A DNA stretch of 9,073 nucleotides from Lysobacterales bacterium (lineage in GTDB: Bacteria; Pseudomonadota; Gammaproteobacteria; Xanthomonadales; Marinicellaceae), in assembly GCA_015494035.1 (NCBI GenBank), contig WGBZ01000206.1, positions 1 through 9,073 of the forward strand, read 5' to 3'. This document shows, one piece after another, positions 8,141-9,073 of this stretch. Positions within the stretch are counted from its first letter, which is position 1. Each line of letters begins with the position of its first letter. The translations under genes were made by a program, and so were the position numbers. The notes below the pieces were generated by a model. The model was given only the letters and a program-made list of their open reading frames with translations, ran no database searches and was not told the DNA's origin.

Positions 8141-8180
8141 CTAAGGAACCTCTTACATGGCCATGTAAGAGGTTCCCTAA
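8141..8180. repeat. Perfect 32-bp palindrome flanked by CTAA direct repeats
   Basis: The arms GGAACCTCTTACATGG (8145-8160) and CCATGTAAGAGGTTCC (8161-8176) are exact reverse complements with no spacer. CTAA flanks both sides (8141-8144 and 8177-8180). CTAA fits the YTAR target duplicated by IS5-group elements. The arm start GGAACCTCT resembles the end GGAAGCTCT of the larger element at 8924. The right CTAA contains the TAG stop codon of the - strand gene. The palindrome lies between two convergent genes and could also act as a bidirectional mRNA 3' end, although it has no U-tract. It is either a minimal miniature element or scar, or a plain terminator-type hairpin. Confidence 0.7.
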
Positions 8181-8896
8181 CCCGATTCAAAACCGTGAGC
8201 AAAGATCACATCGGAACACGGGCCGATGCCCGCATCATTGTCGTTGCAGTCGCTGCAATCGAGAACATAGCCTTGGGGTGTCGGCTCGGCACAGGCATAC
8301 AGGGTGTCGCTTGGGTCACCAAAACCATCAAAGTCAGCATCCCGGCACCAAGTGATCCCGTCCTCCGGGTTTTCATCAATTTGGCCGTCGCAGTTGTTAT
8401 CAATCAAATCACAAATTTCGGGTGCGCCCGGATTGGTATTGGGACTGGCATCATCGCAGTCGCCACAAATGTCCGTATAGCCCGGTGGCTGGTCGCACTG
8501 CATCAGGGTGTTGAAATCCGAGCCAAAGCCATCGACATCTAAATCCTCGCACCACAGCACCGCGTCAATGGCGTCGTCATCCACAATCCCATTGCAGTCA
8601 TTATCAATCCCGTCACACACTTCCGGCCCGGAAGGCACGCAGGTTCCCGCGATGCCCTGCCCCTGGCGAAAAGCCAGCATCACCGTGCCCGCGGCTGGCC
8701 GGTGGGCCGAGAACGGACTGGGAATGGGGGTTTTTATCCTGTTCGGCAACGAACGTTTTTTTCCACTGACTGAAATGAGCAGATTATCCCTGGTTTTATC
8801 ACCGTTATTATCACCGTTCCCATAGAACAAAGAATCAGCCCAGGCCAGGGAAAGAACAGACAAGCCGGACAGCACGATAGTATGACGTTTTTTCAT
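8177..8896 (-). CDS. Secreted Cys/Asp-rich protein with two MopE-type metal-binding repeats
   Basis: 239 aa. The N-terminus MKKRHTIVLSGLSVLSLAWA is a signal peptide (cleavage near Ala20), so the protein is exported. After a low-complexity region (21-85) come two tandem 68-residue repeats, starting at PEVCDGIDNDCNG (91-103) and PEICDLIDNNCDG (159-171). Each also has WC (115 and 183), a DxDxDGFG loop (118-125, 186-193) and a CxDCxD motif (144-149, 214-219). This pattern matches the MopE-type putative metal-binding repeats and resembles the Ca-binding loops of thrombospondin type 3 repeats. There are 14 cysteines, all from residue 86 on, an even number that suits disulfides. Metal (Ca or Cu) binding is inferred from the family. 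The C-terminus DVIFAHGFESG resembles a conserved C-terminal tail of unknown role that I recall from many secreted gammaproteobacterial proteins. The gene converges on the VWA gene; its start is supported by a G-run 5 nt upstream. Confidence 0.82.
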   Translation of the reverse strand: MKKRHTIVLSGLSVLSLAWADSLFYGNGDNNGDKTRDNLLISVSGKKRSLPNRIKTPIPSPFSAHRPAAGTVMLAFRQGQGIAGTCVPSGPEVCDGIDNDCNGIVDDDAIDAVLWCEDLDVDGFGSDFNTLMQCDQPPGYTDICGDCDDASPNTNPGAPEICDLIDNNCDGQIDENPEDGITWCRDADFDGFGDPSDTLYACAEPTPQGYVLDCSDCNDNDAGIGPCSDVIFAHGFESG

Positions 8897-8901
8897 ATAT
8901 T

Positions 8902-8909
8902 CCCCCCCC
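8902..8909 (-). promoter_or_regulatory. Eight-G tract serving as ribosome binding site
   Basis: On the - strand, a run of eight G residues is followed by AATAT and then the ATG at 8896-8894. No other purine-rich site lies near this start, so the run probably pairs with the anti-Shine-Dalgarno CC residues. A homopolymer of this length is prone to replication slippage, which would change the spacing to the start codon and so translation efficiency. Confidence 0.5.
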
Positions 8910-8923
8910 GAGATATGCGTTAA

Positions 8924-9073
8924 GGAAGCTCTGATTGAATCTGGCGCGAGCAGATTGGAGTGTAAAACTGTTCAGTTCAAGGCGCAAACCGCACGTAATA
9001 GCAAAGCTATTGCGAAGGTTTGTAACACAGAAATGGACGATTTTACGCCGCAAGATGCCGTGTCACGATTCGA
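8924..9073. mobile_element. IS5-type miniature inverted-repeat element, right end cut by window
   Basis: The element begins with GGAAGCTCTGATTGAATC (8924-8941) directly after TTAA (8920-8923), a YTAR-type target of IS5-group transposons. Its body is one long imperfect palindrome centred at 9004, with AATAGC (8997-9002) against GCTATT (9006-9011) and GTAAAA (8962-8967) against TTTTAC (9041-9046) in exactly mirrored places. The last seven bases, GATTCGA (9067-9073), match the start of the reverse complement of the left end at 6 of 7 positions. Mirror symmetry predicts a right end at 9084, so a 161-bp element of which 11 bp are missing. It carries no transposase and no convincing gene. Its left end is 27 nt upstream of the MopE-type start codon. 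Confidence 0.75.

Noticed and set aside
8835..9053. 72-codon open frame on the - strand across the miniature element
   Set aside because: It runs through the inverted-repeat element and overlaps the signal peptide of the MopE-type gene in another frame, with no ribosome site.
1..9073. CRISPR array, tRNA or rRNA genes
   Set aside because: No regularly spaced direct repeats and no recognisable tRNA or rRNA segments were seen on either strand.

Overview
The window (about 57% GC by eye) looks like the chromosome of a gammaproteobacterium. The partial gene at the left edge is closely similar to gammaproteobacterial EttA. The secreted MopE-type protein at the right ends in an 'IFxxGFE'-like tail, which I recall from Lysobacterales/Wenzhouxiangella-type genomes. 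That finer placement is inference only.

Layout. (1) Positions 1-246 hold the last 81 codons of ettA (+), followed by a strong rho-independent terminator at 268-292. (2) After a leader of about 150 nt, two large + strand genes lie 13 bp apart and are probably one operon. The first (445-3009, 854 aa) is an exported protein with a transglutaminase-like fold whose three catalytic positions all appear substituted, plus a 'GYxVVxP...GWWRVNPxxGE' module and a Cys/Gly-rich hydrophobic C-terminus. The second (3023-8113, 1696 aa) is a secreted mosaic: signal peptide, five PPC-like beta-sandwich repeats (four marked by ExEPN), a Pro/Cys/His linker, an Ig-like domain, two discoidin-like domains, a further PPC-like domain, two VWA domains with MIDAS motifs, and a small C-terminal beta domain. 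(3) A convergent gene on the - strand (8177-8896, 239 aa) encodes a secreted protein with two 68-aa MopE-type Cys/Asp-rich repeats.

Mobile DNA. A perfect 32-bp palindrome flanked by CTAA direct repeats sits exactly between the convergent stop codons. A larger imperfect palindrome starts at 8924 next to TTAA and is cut by the window edge; its symmetry predicts a 161-bp element. The flanks match the YTAR target preference of IS5-group elements, and the two palindromes share the end sequence GGAA(C/G)CTCT. Both look like non-autonomous IS5-type miniature elements. The larger one separates the MopE-type gene from its upstream DNA.

How the genes may work together. The two + strand genes probably make envelope or extracellular partners: a non-catalytic transglutaminase-fold protein and a large adhesin-like or scaffold protein with metal-dependent VWA binding sites. 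No enzyme active site, toxin domain or defence gene is recognisable, so the pair is best described as an uncharacterised surface module.
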